Part shown: piece after piece, positions 33,150 to 41,091 of the stretch
How the letters are laid out: every line of letters starts with the position of its first letter
How positions within the stretch are numbered: position 1 is the first letter of the stretch
Assembly (NCBI RefSeq): GCF_902726645.1
Contig: NZ_CACVAO010000001.1
Coordinates: 1,426,001 to 1,490,000 of the forward strand
Source: Halobacillus ihumii
Lineage (GTDB): Bacteria; Bacillota; Bacilli; Bacillales; Halobacillaceae
Reading direction: 5' to 3'
DNA length: 64,000 nucleotides
Position numbers and translations under genes: made by a program
Notes under the pieces: generated by a model
Databases searched by the model: none
What the model was told of the DNA's origin: nothing
What the model saw: only the letters and a program-made list of their open reading frames with translations

Positions 33150-34133
33150 TTATTCGGCTTTGGCGTGTTTAGAAGGTTCTGATTCGGTTCCGTCCAGGTA
33201 AACGGTTGTCACGTAATACGTGTATTTTGATGCTTCAGGATCGGTGTACGTTTTGCGTTCGTGTTCGGAGATGCTGGCTACTTTTTTGAAGTTCTCGCCA
33301 TCTTCACTGCGATACACACGATAGCCTGCCACCCCATCGACACGGACTGCATGCCATGTTACGAAAGTTCCGTTCACTTCCACATGGGTAGGGGCTTTAA
33401 TCTCGTAATCGGCGTCTTCTTTGGACTGCTCTTTGTCGTTATCCAAGGAAGACTTCAGTTCTGTGTACACTACCAAACGCTCTTCATGGGTACCTTTGTC
33501 ATAGTTGAAGTTTCCTGTGCACGTAATCAGGTTGAGCCTTTTTTTATCGGTTTTCCCGAAAACTTTCTCAATTGGTGCGTCATTACGGGGATAGCTTTCG
33601 AGTTTTTGTACGACAAACGTCAGCTCTTTTCCTTCTTCATTCGTGACAATGACCTCATCACCTTTTTGTAAATCATCCAGATAGAAAAAGACGGCTGGCC
33701 CGGATTGGTTATCGACGTGCCCGGCCATGACAGCGTTCCCGGTGTTGCCTGGCTTCGTGCCCGGCTCGAACCATCCGACTGTCTTGTCATCTTTCGGCAC
33801 GCCCATTTGTCCGCTGTCGAGGATGCCTACTTTGGATACAGGCGCATCAATGTCGAGACTAGGAATCTTCAAGTTAGTTGGAACGATACCGCTGCTCGTG
33901 TCTGGTTTATCCGTTTCAAAATCAACTTCTTTGACGTCGCCTGATTGATCAACGAGCGTAAACTCTTCAGATTCCAGGGAGAGATCAGAGGCTTCCTGTT
34001 TTTTATTTTCAGAGGTTGTTGTTTCAGCTGTCGGATCATAGGGGGAGGTAAAGTTCGCCCATACGTTTGAATTATACCCCGCCAGCAGCAGGGCCCCTAA
34101 GCCTACAATGGTAAAATACGTTCTCCACTTCAT
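33150..34133 (-). CDS. Class E/F-type sortase with C-terminal fibronectin type III domain
   Basis: It has an N-terminal signal-anchor helix (YFTIVGLGALLLAGY), an acidic linker, then a sortase domain at about 90-230 with the catalytic residues His142 (MAGHVD), Cys208 (LITCTG) and Arg222 (EERLVVY), numbered from a GTG three codons upstream. The GWFEPGTKPGNTGNAV motif is typical of sortase class F and related enzymes. The final ~90 residues (EIKAPTHVEVNGTFVTWHAV...GYRVYRSEDG) form a fibronectin III fold, unusual on a sortase. AAGGTG supports the ATG at 34133. The gene directly upstream encodes a protein with an MPKTG sorting signal, its probable substrate. Confidence 0.85.
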   Translation of the reverse strand: MKWRTYFTIVGLGALLLAGYNSNVWANFTSPYDPTAETTTSENKKQEASDLSLESEEFTLVDQSGDVKEVDFETDKPDTSSGIVPTNLKIPSLDIDAPVSKVGILDSGQMGVPKDDKTVGWFEPGTKPGNTGNAVMAGHVDNQSGPAVFFYLDDLQKGDEVIVTNEEGKELTFVVQKLESYPRNDAPIEKVFGKTDKKRLNLITCTGNFNYDKGTHEERLVVYTELKSSLDNDKEQSKEDADYEIKAPTHVEVNGTFVTWHAVRVDGVAGYRVYRSEDGENFKKVASISEHERKTYTDPEASKYTYYVTTVYLDGTESEPSKHAKAE

Positions 34134-34142
34134 ACCCATCAC

Positions 34143-34403
34143 CTTTTTTGAAATGTATTTATCATCACGTTGCGCATTTTTTTATGAAAAGAGGAGAGGG
34201 TTGCCCCTCCCCTCTAGCTTATCATGTTCCGGCGCGTATCCTTTGCATATGACCTTGAGAGGGTTTTAAGGAACTCGCCGTTGTTGTATCAAAATTTAGT
34301 GAGGACAGTCGCATTCACCTTGATCCGAAGATGAGGTAAATGCGGGTGTCCTTTAGGCTCCCCAAAGGCTGGACCCCCTGAGGAGCTTTGTAATGCTACT
34401 TGT
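34143..34403 (-). other. Structured intergenic region between sorting substrate and sortase
   Basis: Read on the minus strand: (i) GGACACCCGCATTTACC pairs with GGTGAATGCGACTGTCC (with bulges) at about 34297-34354; (ii) CGGCG/CGCCG encloses CCTT/AAGG at about 34230-34285; (iii) a terminator-like GAGGGG.../CCCTCTCCTC hairpin at 34190-34216 is followed by a T-run. It could be a terminator region with a small RNA or an attenuating leader of the sortase gene. I could not match it to a known riboswitch. Confidence 0.4.
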
Positions 34404-35741
34404 TTATTGCTGTGCTTTTTTTCTAATCATGAAGCCGCCTGAGATCAAGACAAGGGCTCCAAATGCTGCCCATGTCCAAAGACTGTTTGTGGCTGTACCG
34501 CCCATTCCGGTCTTCGGCATGTCAGATGGCATTTGCTCAGCTGAGAATTTATCAGGCATTTGTTTGACAATCGCGTCACTTAGTTTTTCACCTACGCCAA
34601 ACATGAAGCCATATCCATCGCGGAAAGACTCATATGTTGCTTGGTAATCGCCAGCTACATAGTGATCAAATGTTTGGATAACATCTTCTTCATGTGCCCA
34701 AAGTGCATTCGTTGCAGCATCAGCTGGCAAGTTTCCGCCCGTTGCTTTACCTAGGAACTCACCTAGCGTTTCTGCAAACGTCTGCAGGCTTTGCTCCGCT
34801 GCCATACGTGCTTCTTCATCATTTTCAAGTGTTGCAGTTACAAGTTGCCCTTGTGCTTGGATGTGGTTTTTCTGCCAGATTTTCTGGAACTGTGAGGCCG
34901 CTTCCGCACCATAAATAGATTCAATAGCTTTCGTGAAATCATGCGTATTCATGTTTTCTGCCCATGTTACAAAATCATAATCTTCTGCCTGATTATAGCC
35001 TTTTTGCATTCCAAGAATGGCTAGAGCGAAGTGCTCGGCAGCCAGACTGTTCAATTGAGAACGCAAGTCAGCGGCTGGTGTTACTGCTTTTGTTCCTTCA
35101 AATTTTTCAGGCATTTGTGTAACAATTGCGCTTGATAGAGCTTTACTGATCGTAAACATACGGTCGAACCCTTCACGGAACGCCTCATATGCTTTTTTGT
35201 ATTCTCCAGCTACATAATAATCAAATACGTTAATCACATCTTGTTCGTGTGCTGCTAACACTTTTGCTGCTTTTTCTTGAGGAAGGTTACCTTCTGTTGC
35301 TTTAGCAAGGAATGAACTGAATTGCTTTACGAATTCATCAACTTCAGCTTCAGCTGCCTGACGAGCTTCCTTGTCATTGTTCACTTTTGCTTCAACAAAA
35401 TCAGGTGTGTAATCGTTATGTCCAAGAAAAATGTCTTCAAACTTTGCGGCTGCTTCTTCCCCATAAACCGAAGCAATCACCGGAGTCATATCCTTTGCGT
35501 TCTGATCAAGTTTTTTATAAACTTCATCAGCATCTTCGGCATCATTGTAATCCTTAATCATAGCGGTTGTCGCTAATACAAAGTGTTCAGATAGTAATTG
35601 ATCCAGTCCTGCACGCAAATCAGCGGCTGGTGTCTTTGATGTCGGTTTATCATGTGTTTCCCCTTCATGCGCCATCGCCAGAGATGGGATTAATAGCATG
35701 ATTGCCATAAACATTACGACTGCTTTTTTCAATGTTTTCAA
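34404..35741 (-). CDS. Cell-wall-anchored protein with two helical repeats and an MPKTG sorting signal
   Basis: It has a signal peptide (KTLKKAVVMFMAIMLLIPSLAMA) followed by the His-rich HEGETH. Two homologous repeats of about 170 residues each start PAADLR and contain a YGxEAAxxF helix, AHExDVIxxFDxYVAG(D/E)Y and QMPxKF. The C-terminus has MPKTG near residue 411, a hydrophobic helix (WTWAAFGALVLISGGFMI) and the basic tail RKKAQQ: a sortase signal with Met in place of Leu. GAAGGAGAG nine nt before TTG at 35741 sets the start, just after a GTG in frame. The repeats look like helical bundles, possibly metal-binding; the function is unknown. Confidence 0.82.
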   Translation of the reverse strand: MKTLKKAVVMFMAIMLLIPSLAMAHEGETHDKPTSKTPAADLRAGLDQLLSEHFVLATTAMIKDYNDAEDADEVYKKLDQNAKDMTPVIASVYGEEAAAKFEDIFLGHNDYTPDFVEAKVNNDKEARQAAEAEVDEFVKQFSSFLAKATEGNLPQEKAAKVLAAHEQDVINVFDYYVAGEYKKAYEAFREGFDRMFTISKALSSAIVTQMPEKFEGTKAVTPAADLRSQLNSLAAEHFALAILGMQKGYNQAEDYDFVTWAENMNTHDFTKAIESIYGAEAASQFQKIWQKNHIQAQGQLVTATLENDEEARMAAEQSLQTFAETLGEFLGKATGGNLPADAATNALWAHEEDVIQTFDHYVAGDYQATYESFRDGYGFMFGVGEKLSDAIVKQMPDKFSAEQMPSDMPKTGMGGTATNSLWTWAAFGALVLISGGFMIRKKAQQ

Positions 35742-35916
35742 GTGAGTCACTCTCCTTCAAGTATTGTCTGTCCTGTTTTTCTTACTAAGCTATCGGGAGC
35801 GGATTACAACTGGATCACTTTTTCTATGAATTTTTTTAGGTTATTTGCGGATTTTTTGAAAAAAGCTGTCGTGGCGGGGTGTTATTTAAACACTAAAGGA
35901 AGGAGATCTTGCACTG

Positions 35917-36041
35917 AAAACAGGTTAGGGAACAATCTTCCAGCGTTAGAGGACAATCTTTTTAGTTAGAGAACAATCCTGCTGAGAACAGAAACAATCA
36001 CTGACCACAAAAGAACAATCCCCCACCGCTGCAGAACAATA
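35917..36041. repeat. Array D: six 21-nt units ending (G)GAACAATC
   Basis: Five units of 21 nt and one of 20 nt, starting with GGTTAGGGAACAATC and drifting to AAAAGAACAATC and GCAGAACAATA. It lies in the divergent gap 35742-36208. It is the same sub-type as array F. Confidence 0.88.
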
Positions 36042-36052
36042 AAGTGGAAACA

Positions 36053-36101
36053 ACTTCCACCTCAGGTCATCCAGTAAATTTCCACCTCAGGTCATCCAAA
36101 T
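36053..36101. repeat. Two direct half-copies of the dispersed palindrome
   Basis: TTCCACCTCAGGTCATCCAG and, 26 nt on, TTCCACCTCAGGTCATCCA occur in the same orientation. No inverted arm follows, so they cannot fold like the full copies. They lie between array D and the TSUP promoter. Confidence 0.8.
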
Positions 36102-36146
36102 TAAGGGAATTACCAAAGTTTATACGATCCAAAGCAGTTCGAATCC

Positions 36147-36175
36147 TGTCATAAAACGGCTAAATATCGTATAAT
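36147..36175 (+). promoter_or_regulatory. Candidate promoter of the TSUP gene
   Basis: TATAAT at 36170-36175, with a weak TGTCAT -35 17 nt upstream and the start codon 34 nt downstream. Confidence 0.4.
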
Positions 36176-36208
36176 CTACCAATAACCAACACAGTTACAG
36201 GACAAAGG

Positions 36209-36970
36209 ATGAAACAAATGTCGATTCTCTCATTCATAGCGATACTAGCAGCAGGCATTGCGGTAGGATTCATCAACGTCATGGCGGGCGGCGGCTCACT
36301 ACTGACGCTGCCGCTGTTGATCTTCTTCGGGCTTCCGTCCTCCGTAGCAAACGGAACCAACCGGATCGCCCTCATGGCGCAAAACCTTGTCGCCATCACC
36401 TCTTTTCGAAAAAGCGGATACTTTGATTGGAAGCTGGGATTGCGGCTGGCGATCCCGGCCTTCTTGGGTTCGATCGTCGGAGCAAGATTCGCCATCTCCC
36501 TTCCCGACGAACTCTTTAACCGCATCTTATCCGTCGTGATGCTGCTCGTCTTAGCCATCATCGTTTGGAAGCCGCATAAGCGACTATCCCAAACATCGGA
36601 GCAAGACACTGTTGCCAAAAAAATCGGTCTCATCCTGGCGTTCTTTCTCGTCGGTGTCTACGGCGGATTCATTCAAGCAGGCGTCGGGTTCATCATCATT
36701 GCAGCCCTGACATTGATGTCCGGACTTTCCCTTGTGAAAATTAATAGCTTAAAAGCATTCATCGTCGCGGTCTACACGGTTTCCGCATTAGTCATCTTTA
36801 TTATCAACGACCAAATACACTGGGGATACGGATTAACATTGGCCCTCGGTACAAGTATCGGTGCTTTTCTCGGCAGCCGATTTGCTGTGAAACGAGGAGA
36901 GAAATGGATACAGCGAATTTTAATCGTCGCCGTGCTCATAATGGCCATCAGACTATTCTTCTTTACTTAA
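36209..36970 (+). CDS. TSUP (TauE/SafE) family permease
   Basis: A 253-aa membrane protein with about eight helices. The family motif GFINVMAGGGSLLTLPLL occurs near residues 20-37, and the repeated half GVYGGFIQAGVGFIIIAAL follows near 145-163. TSUP proteins move sulfite, sulfonates or organic anions, and many homologs have no known substrate. AAAGG precedes the ATG. The gene is convergent with a DUF3231 gene and shares a palindromic terminator with it. It is 20 kb from the sulfation genes, so no link is implied. Confidence 0.88.
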   Translation: MKQMSILSFIAILAAGIAVGFINVMAGGGSLLTLPLLIFFGLPSSVANGTNRIALMAQNLVAITSFRKSGYFDWKLGLRLAIPAFLGSIVGARFAISLPDELFNRILSVVMLLVLAIIVWKPHKRLSQTSEQDTVAKKIGLILAFFLVGVYGGFIQAGVGFIIIAALTLMSGLSLVKINSLKAFIVAVYTVSALVIFIINDQIHWGYGLTLALGTSIGAFLGSRFAVKRGEKWIQRILIVAVLIMAIRLFFFT

Positions 36971-36988
36971 TAAGGAAATAAAACCAAT

Positions 36989-37037
36989 AACCCCCACCTC
37001 AGGTCATCCAGAATCTGGATGACCTGAGGTGGGGGTT
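36989..37037. terminator. Dispersed palindrome between convergent TSUP and DUF3231 genes
   Basis: CCCCCACCTCAGGTCATCCA, loop GAATC, exact complement: the longest stem of the family, extended to 22 bp. It lies 18 nt after one stop codon and 13 nt before the other, so it is a bidirectional terminator. Confidence 0.9.
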
Positions 37038-37050
37038 TATTCCAATTACT

Positions 37051-38061
37051 TTATTTTTGATTAGTTAAGTTAACCCGGTCTGCTGCCAACGGAGGCTGCT
37101 CTAACCACCCGTTCTTGATCAAAATATTGGTACCATCTTCAGCATACAATCCAATTTGTCCAATGAGACGTGCGTACTGTACCGCCAAATCTCTCCTTTG
37201 CACAACGGATAGCGCAGCTCCGTAAAATCCGGCAGCTGTCGAAACCAGTGTAACCACATGAAATAACATCAATTTATCCGAAAAAGGAGGAGTCGTGGAA
37301 TTGGTGACTTCAGATTTCCACTCCCTTGGTGTAGGCAAATTCTCTTTAGACAAGATCGAATCAAGAATTTTCACTTGTTTTTGACAGAGTGTTTTTCCTT
37401 TTTGTAAATACTTGCGAAGTTCTTTTGACGGGGTGACTTGACTGAATCCAACTTCCAACACGATTTTAACCATTAATTTTTGCGCATTAAAAAAGAGGCC
37501 ATCGATCTCTATAGCATTAAGAGGCCGTTGTTTGCCGATCCATCCGCTTAAATAATTTTGGTTTCTCACAAAATCAATCTGCTCTGGCGCGTTAAGGCTG
37601 GGAGGTCTGCTGAGAATCCCCTTTTGCACCATAAGTTCGACGATTTTATCGTATAGTTCCATCGTTTCCTCATTACATTGAATAAAAAAGCTCCTTTGAT
37701 CGCCGCGGACAGACGTACCTGTTGCCGCGGCGTAACCCGTTAAGCCGTGCAATGTCATAATGTACATATAATATAAAGTTAGATCATCTGAAAATAACGA
37801 AGGGGCACTGTAGTTTACATCTTTCTTTGTAAACCCCTGTGGAACAGGAAAAACAGCTGCATTAAAAAATTCCGTAATTTTTTCAACATGTGACTTTGAT
37901 AATCCTACAGCAAATTCTAAAATTTTTCGTATCTCTTGATCTTCTGTCTTTTCAATAAAATAACTTATAACTTGAATGGACATGCTGTCACTTTGGTATT
38001 GTGTCCATAAATTAGCCAATTCTGAAGCATTTAAACGAACATTATCCTTCCCGTTTTCCAT
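37051..38061 (-). CDS. DUF3231 family protein (copy 2)
   Basis: A 336-aa two-repeat protein homologous to the 20.5- and 40.0-kb copies. Shared blocks are NASELANLWTQYQSDSMSIQV near the N-terminus, YSAPSLFSDDLTLYYMYIM near 84-102, PREWKSEVTNSTTPPFSDKLM near 246-266, RRDLAVQYARLIGQIGLYAEDG, and the GWLEQPPLAADR end. It is predicted all-helical and soluble. Function is unknown; ferritin-like helices suggest, but do not show, metal or stress roles. The nearest neighbours are convergent or divergent, so it is monocistronic. Confidence 0.87.
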   Translation of the reverse strand: MENGKDNVRLNASELANLWTQYQSDSMSIQVISYFIEKTEDQEIRKILEFAVGLSKSHVEKITEFFNAAVFPVPQGFTKKDVNYSAPSLFSDDLTLYYMYIMTLHGLTGYAAATGTSVRGDQRSFFIQCNEETMELYDKIVELMVQKGILSRPPSLNAPEQIDFVRNQNYLSGWIGKQRPLNAIEIDGLFFNAQKLMVKIVLEVGFSQVTPSKELRKYLQKGKTLCQKQVKILDSILSKENLPTPREWKSEVTNSTTPPFSDKLMLFHVVTLVSTAAGFYGAALSVVQRRDLAVQYARLIGQIGLYAEDGTNILIKNGWLEQPPLAADRVNLTNQK

Positions 38062-38152
38062 AAATAAACCTCCGCTTCTAAACCCACAATTAGATAGCTT
38101 ATTGTTTCACCTAATGACCGGAATATTCTCGAGATACTTATAATGGAAATAT

Positions 38153-38177
38153 CCCCCACCTCAGGTCATCCAGAATC
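38153..38177. repeat. Half-copy of the dispersed palindrome
   Basis: CCCCCACCTCAGGTCATCCA followed by GAATC, then unrelated sequence (ATCCAATTC): the left arm and loop without a right arm. Confidence 0.75.
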
Positions 38178-38245
38178 ATCCAATTCAAGCAAAGCAATTT
38201 AAGGGCTTGCTTTTTCCTGAATTAAATTATACAATCATAATCGAA

Positions 38246-38268
38246 ATTCGATATTGGTATTCGATATT
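38246..38268 (+). promoter_or_regulatory. Candidate PadR operator over the padR -10 region
   Basis: The direct repeat ATTCGATATT occurs at 38246-38255 and 38259-38268, 13 nt apart. It overlaps a TATTAT -10-like element (38265-38270) just upstream of the padR ribosome site. Position suggests autorepression. Confidence 0.4.
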
Positions 38269-38289
38269 ATCTATAAAAGGAGTGATTAG

Positions 38290-38595
38290 TTGGATAACAA
38301 AGTATTGCGCAAGCTATTTCTCGGATTTATTCACATTCACATTTTGCACCATGCCAAAGAAGAAGCGATTTACGGGTCATGGATGCTCGAGGAACTGCGT
38401 GAACATGGCTACGAAATGAGCGCCGGCACGCTGTATCCGATCCTGCACAATATGGAAGTCGATCAACTGCTGAACAAAGAAGAAGTGAATGTAAACGGGA
38501 AAATCAGAAAATATTACCGAATCACTGAAAAGGGCGACACTGTGCTTCAGGAAGCACGCGAAAAGGCATATGAACTTTTCAAGGAAATTAAGTAG
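38290..38595 (+). CDS. PadR-family transcriptional regulator
   Basis: A 101-aa winged-helix protein: FLGFIHIHILHHAKEEAIYGSWMLEELREHGYEMSAGTLYPIL, then the wing KIRKYYRITEKGDTVL. This is the short PadR type with minimal C-terminal dimerisation helix. A TTG start at 38290 lies 8 nt after AAAGGAG. It is 18 nt upstream of chrA in the same direction, and this padR-chrA pairing recurs in Bacilli. It probably represses the operon until chromate or related stress appears; the inducer is inferred. Confidence 0.88.
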   Translation: MDNKVLRKLFLGFIHIHILHHAKEEAIYGSWMLEELREHGYEMSAGTLYPILHNMEVDQLLNKEEVNVNGKIRKYYRITEKGDTVLQEAREKAYELFKEIK

Positions 38596-38613
38596 ATAAA
38601 CCGAGGTGAGGAT

Positions 38614-39816
38614 ATGGATAAACAATCAACCAATAAAAGTACGTTTCACATCTTATTAGAGATTCTATTGGCTTCCACAAAATTAGGGTTTACCTCGTTT
38701 GGCGGCCCTGTTGCCCATTTGGCTTACTTTAAAGATGAGTATATCGACCGTCGAAAATGGCTGGATGATAAAACGTACTCAGATATCATTGCCCTATGCC
38801 AGTTCCTGCCTGGGCCAGCAAGCAGTCAGGTCGGGATTTCAATAGGGATGCTGCGTGGAGGAATATTGGGAGGAATCGTGTCGTGGATTGGTTTCACCCT
38901 TCCTTCCGTTATTGTGCTCGTCGTATTTGCCATGCTCTATCAGACCTTCACATTAGGAGATGCAGGATTCATTCATAGTTTGAAGATCGTAGCGGCGGCC
39001 ATTGTACTGCACGCGTTAATCGGCTTAGGGAAAAAACTAACCCCGGATAAAACGCGGCTTGCTATCGCCATTGCAGCGGCCTTTGTTATGCTGCTTTATC
39101 CTTCCGCATGGATGCAGATTCTCATCATTGTAGCGGCAGGAGTGCTCGGTTTAACCCTTTTTAAAGATAAAGCTGAGTCCAACGTCAAGCCTTTCTCTGT
39201 TAACATTTCTAAAAAAACAGGCGTGATTTCGCTAGGAATTCTCGTCTTTGGTCTCGTCGCCCTCCCCATCATGACAAAACTGACTGACAACCCATTGCTA
39301 AGTATTTTTGATATCTTCTTCAGAGTAGGGTCATTGGTGTTTGGCGGCGGTCATGTAGTCTTGCCGATGCTTGAGCGGGAAGTTGTGCCAACAGGTTGGA
39401 TGTCACCTGAAGAATTTTTAGCTGGCTACGGCATGGCACAAGCTGTACCTGGACCACTATTTACGTTTTCCAGTTATTTAGGAACGATGATGGAAGGAAT
39501 CGGCGGCGCTATCGTAGCTACGATCGGAATATTTTTGCCATCGTTTCTACTCGTTATCGCAGCCTTACCGTTTCTGAACGAATTGCGAAAACGCTCTTCC
39601 TTCCAGGGAATTCTCATGGGTGTGAATGCCAGTGTAGTAGGGATTTTATTAGCGGCGTTCTATGACCCTGTAATCAAAAGTTCGATCTTCGAGGCATCCG
39701 ACTTCGCCCTCGGTGTCGTCCTATTCGCCTTGCTGAACATCTGGAAAGTCCCAGCCTGGCTCATCGTCATCCTAGGCATAATCGGCGGCTACCTCATCAA
39801 CCTAATCGGCATTTAA
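38614..39816 (+). CDS. chrA: ChrA chromate transporter (two CHR domains)
   Basis: A 400-aa membrane protein with two homologous CHR halves. The first has FTSFGGPVAHLAYFKDEYI and ALCQFLPGPASSQVG; the second has GSLVFGGGHVVLPMLEREVV and GMAQAVPGPLFTFSSYLG. The FGG and PGP motifs of both halves are conserved, as in chromate exporters of the long-chain family. GAGGTGAGG precedes the ATG. It is co-transcribed with padR and ends 19 nt before a palindromic terminator. Chromate is the family substrate; actual resistance is not shown by sequence. Confidence 0.92.
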   Translation: MDKQSTNKSTFHILLEILLASTKLGFTSFGGPVAHLAYFKDEYIDRRKWLDDKTYSDIIALCQFLPGPASSQVGISIGMLRGGILGGIVSWIGFTLPSVIVLVVFAMLYQTFTLGDAGFIHSLKIVAAAIVLHALIGLGKKLTPDKTRLAIAIAAAFVMLLYPSAWMQILIIVAAGVLGLTLFKDKAESNVKPFSVNISKKTGVISLGILVFGLVALPIMTKLTDNPLLSIFDIFFRVGSLVFGGGHVVLPMLEREVVPTGWMSPEEFLAGYGMAQAVPGPLFTFSSYLGTMMEGIGGAIVATIGIFLPSFLLVIAALPFLNELRKRSSFQGILMGVNASVVGILLAAFYDPVIKSSIFEASDFALGVVLFALLNIWKVPAWLIVILGIIGGYLINLIGI

Positions 39817-39835
39817 ACGAAAATTCCCCAATAAA

Positions 39836-39880
39836 TTACCACCTCAGGTCATCCAGAATCTGGATGACCTGAGGTGGTAA
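39836..39880 (+). terminator. Dispersed palindrome after chrA
   Basis: CCACCTCAGGTCATCCA, loop GAATC, exact complement, extended by TTA/TAA. It follows the chrA stop by 19 nt. Its right flank (AATGCGG) has no U-tract, so termination on the plus strand may be weak. Confidence 0.82.
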
Positions 39881-40008
39881 AATGCGGTAATTATATCCAG
39901 TTTAACAGCTGCAGCCTCTTATTCGCGAAGCTTTTGGCCCAGGATGTATATTCATAGTAAACGAACTCAAAATAATGGATATACTCTTCTAGAGGAGCTG
40001 GAATTCTT

Positions 40009-41013
40009 ATGACAAGTCAATCACAGCTGACGGCACCTGAAATCGCGAACCTCTGGATATCGTATCAAAATGATTCGATGTCGACCCATATGATTTCTTA
40101 CCTTGCGAAACATACAGAGGATCGGGAAATCCGTTCCGTTCTCGAATACGCGATTCGCCTTTCCAACGAACATATAACGAAAGTTACGAAGCTTTTAAAA
40201 AAGGAGAAGTACCCCATTCCTGCCGGTTTCACCGAAAAAGATGTGAACTTTGATGCCCCAAAATTATACTCAGACCATCTCTGCCTGTATTATATGATCG
40301 ATATGTCCAAATTCGCTTTACCTGCTTACGGGTTGGCTTTATCGACCACCACACGGGAAGATGTAATGGCTTTCTATTCAACGTGTTTAAATGAAACACA
40401 AGAACTTTTTAAAAGAGCGAAAAAGTTAGCCATCAAAAAAGGAATTTTTATCTTTCCCCCAAATTTACCTACCCCAAATTCCATTGACTTCATTAAGAGG
40501 CAGGATTTTTTATCGGGATGGTTTGATAGACGCCCTCTTTTAGGAATTGAGATTTCAGATCTTATTTACAATGCCAAGCGAACAGCTTTAGGAGAAGCTC
40601 TCGTGACCGGTTTTGCTCAGACCGCTAAAAAGAGCGAGGTTAAGAAGTACTTTGAGCGGGGACGAAAAATGACGAAAAAGCATTTCGAAACGTTCAGGTC
40701 TATCCTATTAGAGGAAGATTTACCACAAGGGACGAACCTTCTGACATCAGAAGTGACGCCTTCGACGATCGCTCCTTTCTCAGACAAAATGATGATGTAC
40801 CATGCGACCACCTTTACCGCTTCCGGCGTCGCTCAATATGGATTCTCTGTATCATCAAGCCCAAGGCGGGACCTCGGATTAGCCTACACACGCCTAATGG
40901 CAGACACCGCGCTTTACGCAGAAGATGGTTCAAATATAATGATTGATAACGGATGGATGGAGCAGCCCCCCGGCTCAGTAGACCGCGATAAATTAGTCAA
41001 AAGCAACAAATAA
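40009..41013 (+). CDS. DUF3231 family protein (copy 3)
   Basis: A 334-aa paralog of the genes at 20.5 and 37.1 kb: LTAPEIANLWISYQNDSMSTHMI, FDAPKLYSDHLCLYYMIDM, LLTSEVTPSTIAPFSDKMMMYHA, RRDLGLAYTRLMADTALYAEDGSN and GWMEQPPGSVDRDKL. It is closer to the 37.1-kb copy (NLW.SYQNDSMS). GGAGCTGGA lies before the ATG. It is transcribed away from chrA with about 190 nt between, and ends at a palindromic terminator. The function is unknown. Confidence 0.87.
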   Translation: MTSQSQLTAPEIANLWISYQNDSMSTHMISYLAKHTEDREIRSVLEYAIRLSNEHITKVTKLLKKEKYPIPAGFTEKDVNFDAPKLYSDHLCLYYMIDMSKFALPAYGLALSTTTREDVMAFYSTCLNETQELFKRAKKLAIKKGIFIFPPNLPTPNSIDFIKRQDFLSGWFDRRPLLGIEISDLIYNAKRTALGEALVTGFAQTAKKSEVKKYFERGRKMTKKHFETFRSILLEEDLPQGTNLLTSEVTPSTIAPFSDKMMMYHATTFTASGVAQYGFSVSSSPRRDLGLAYTRLMADTALYAEDGSNIMIDNGWMEQPPGSVDRDKLVKSNK

Positions 41014-41028
41014 TCCAATCCCAATAAA

Positions 41029-41071
41029 TACCACCTCAGGTCATCCAGAAAATGGATGACCTGAGGTGGTA
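41029..41071. terminator. Dispersed palindrome between convergent DUF3231 and RND genes
   Basis: CCACCTCAGGTCATCCA/TGGATGACCTGAGGTGG with loop GAAAA, then AACTTTTTTAC on the plus strand. It lies 15 and 20 nt from the two stop codons: a convincing bidirectional terminator. Confidence 0.9.
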
Positions 41072-41091
41072 ACTTTTTTACATATAACCAA

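Noticed and set aside
34143..34403. Cyclic di-GMP (GEMM) riboswitch in the sortase leader
   Set aside because: A GCAAAGG word is present, but the conserved GEMM core and tetraloop-receptor pattern are not.
36209..36970. TSUP permease as part of the sulfation pathway
   Set aside because: The family can move sulfur compounds, but this gene is over 30 kb from the sulfation genes and the family substrate range is wide.
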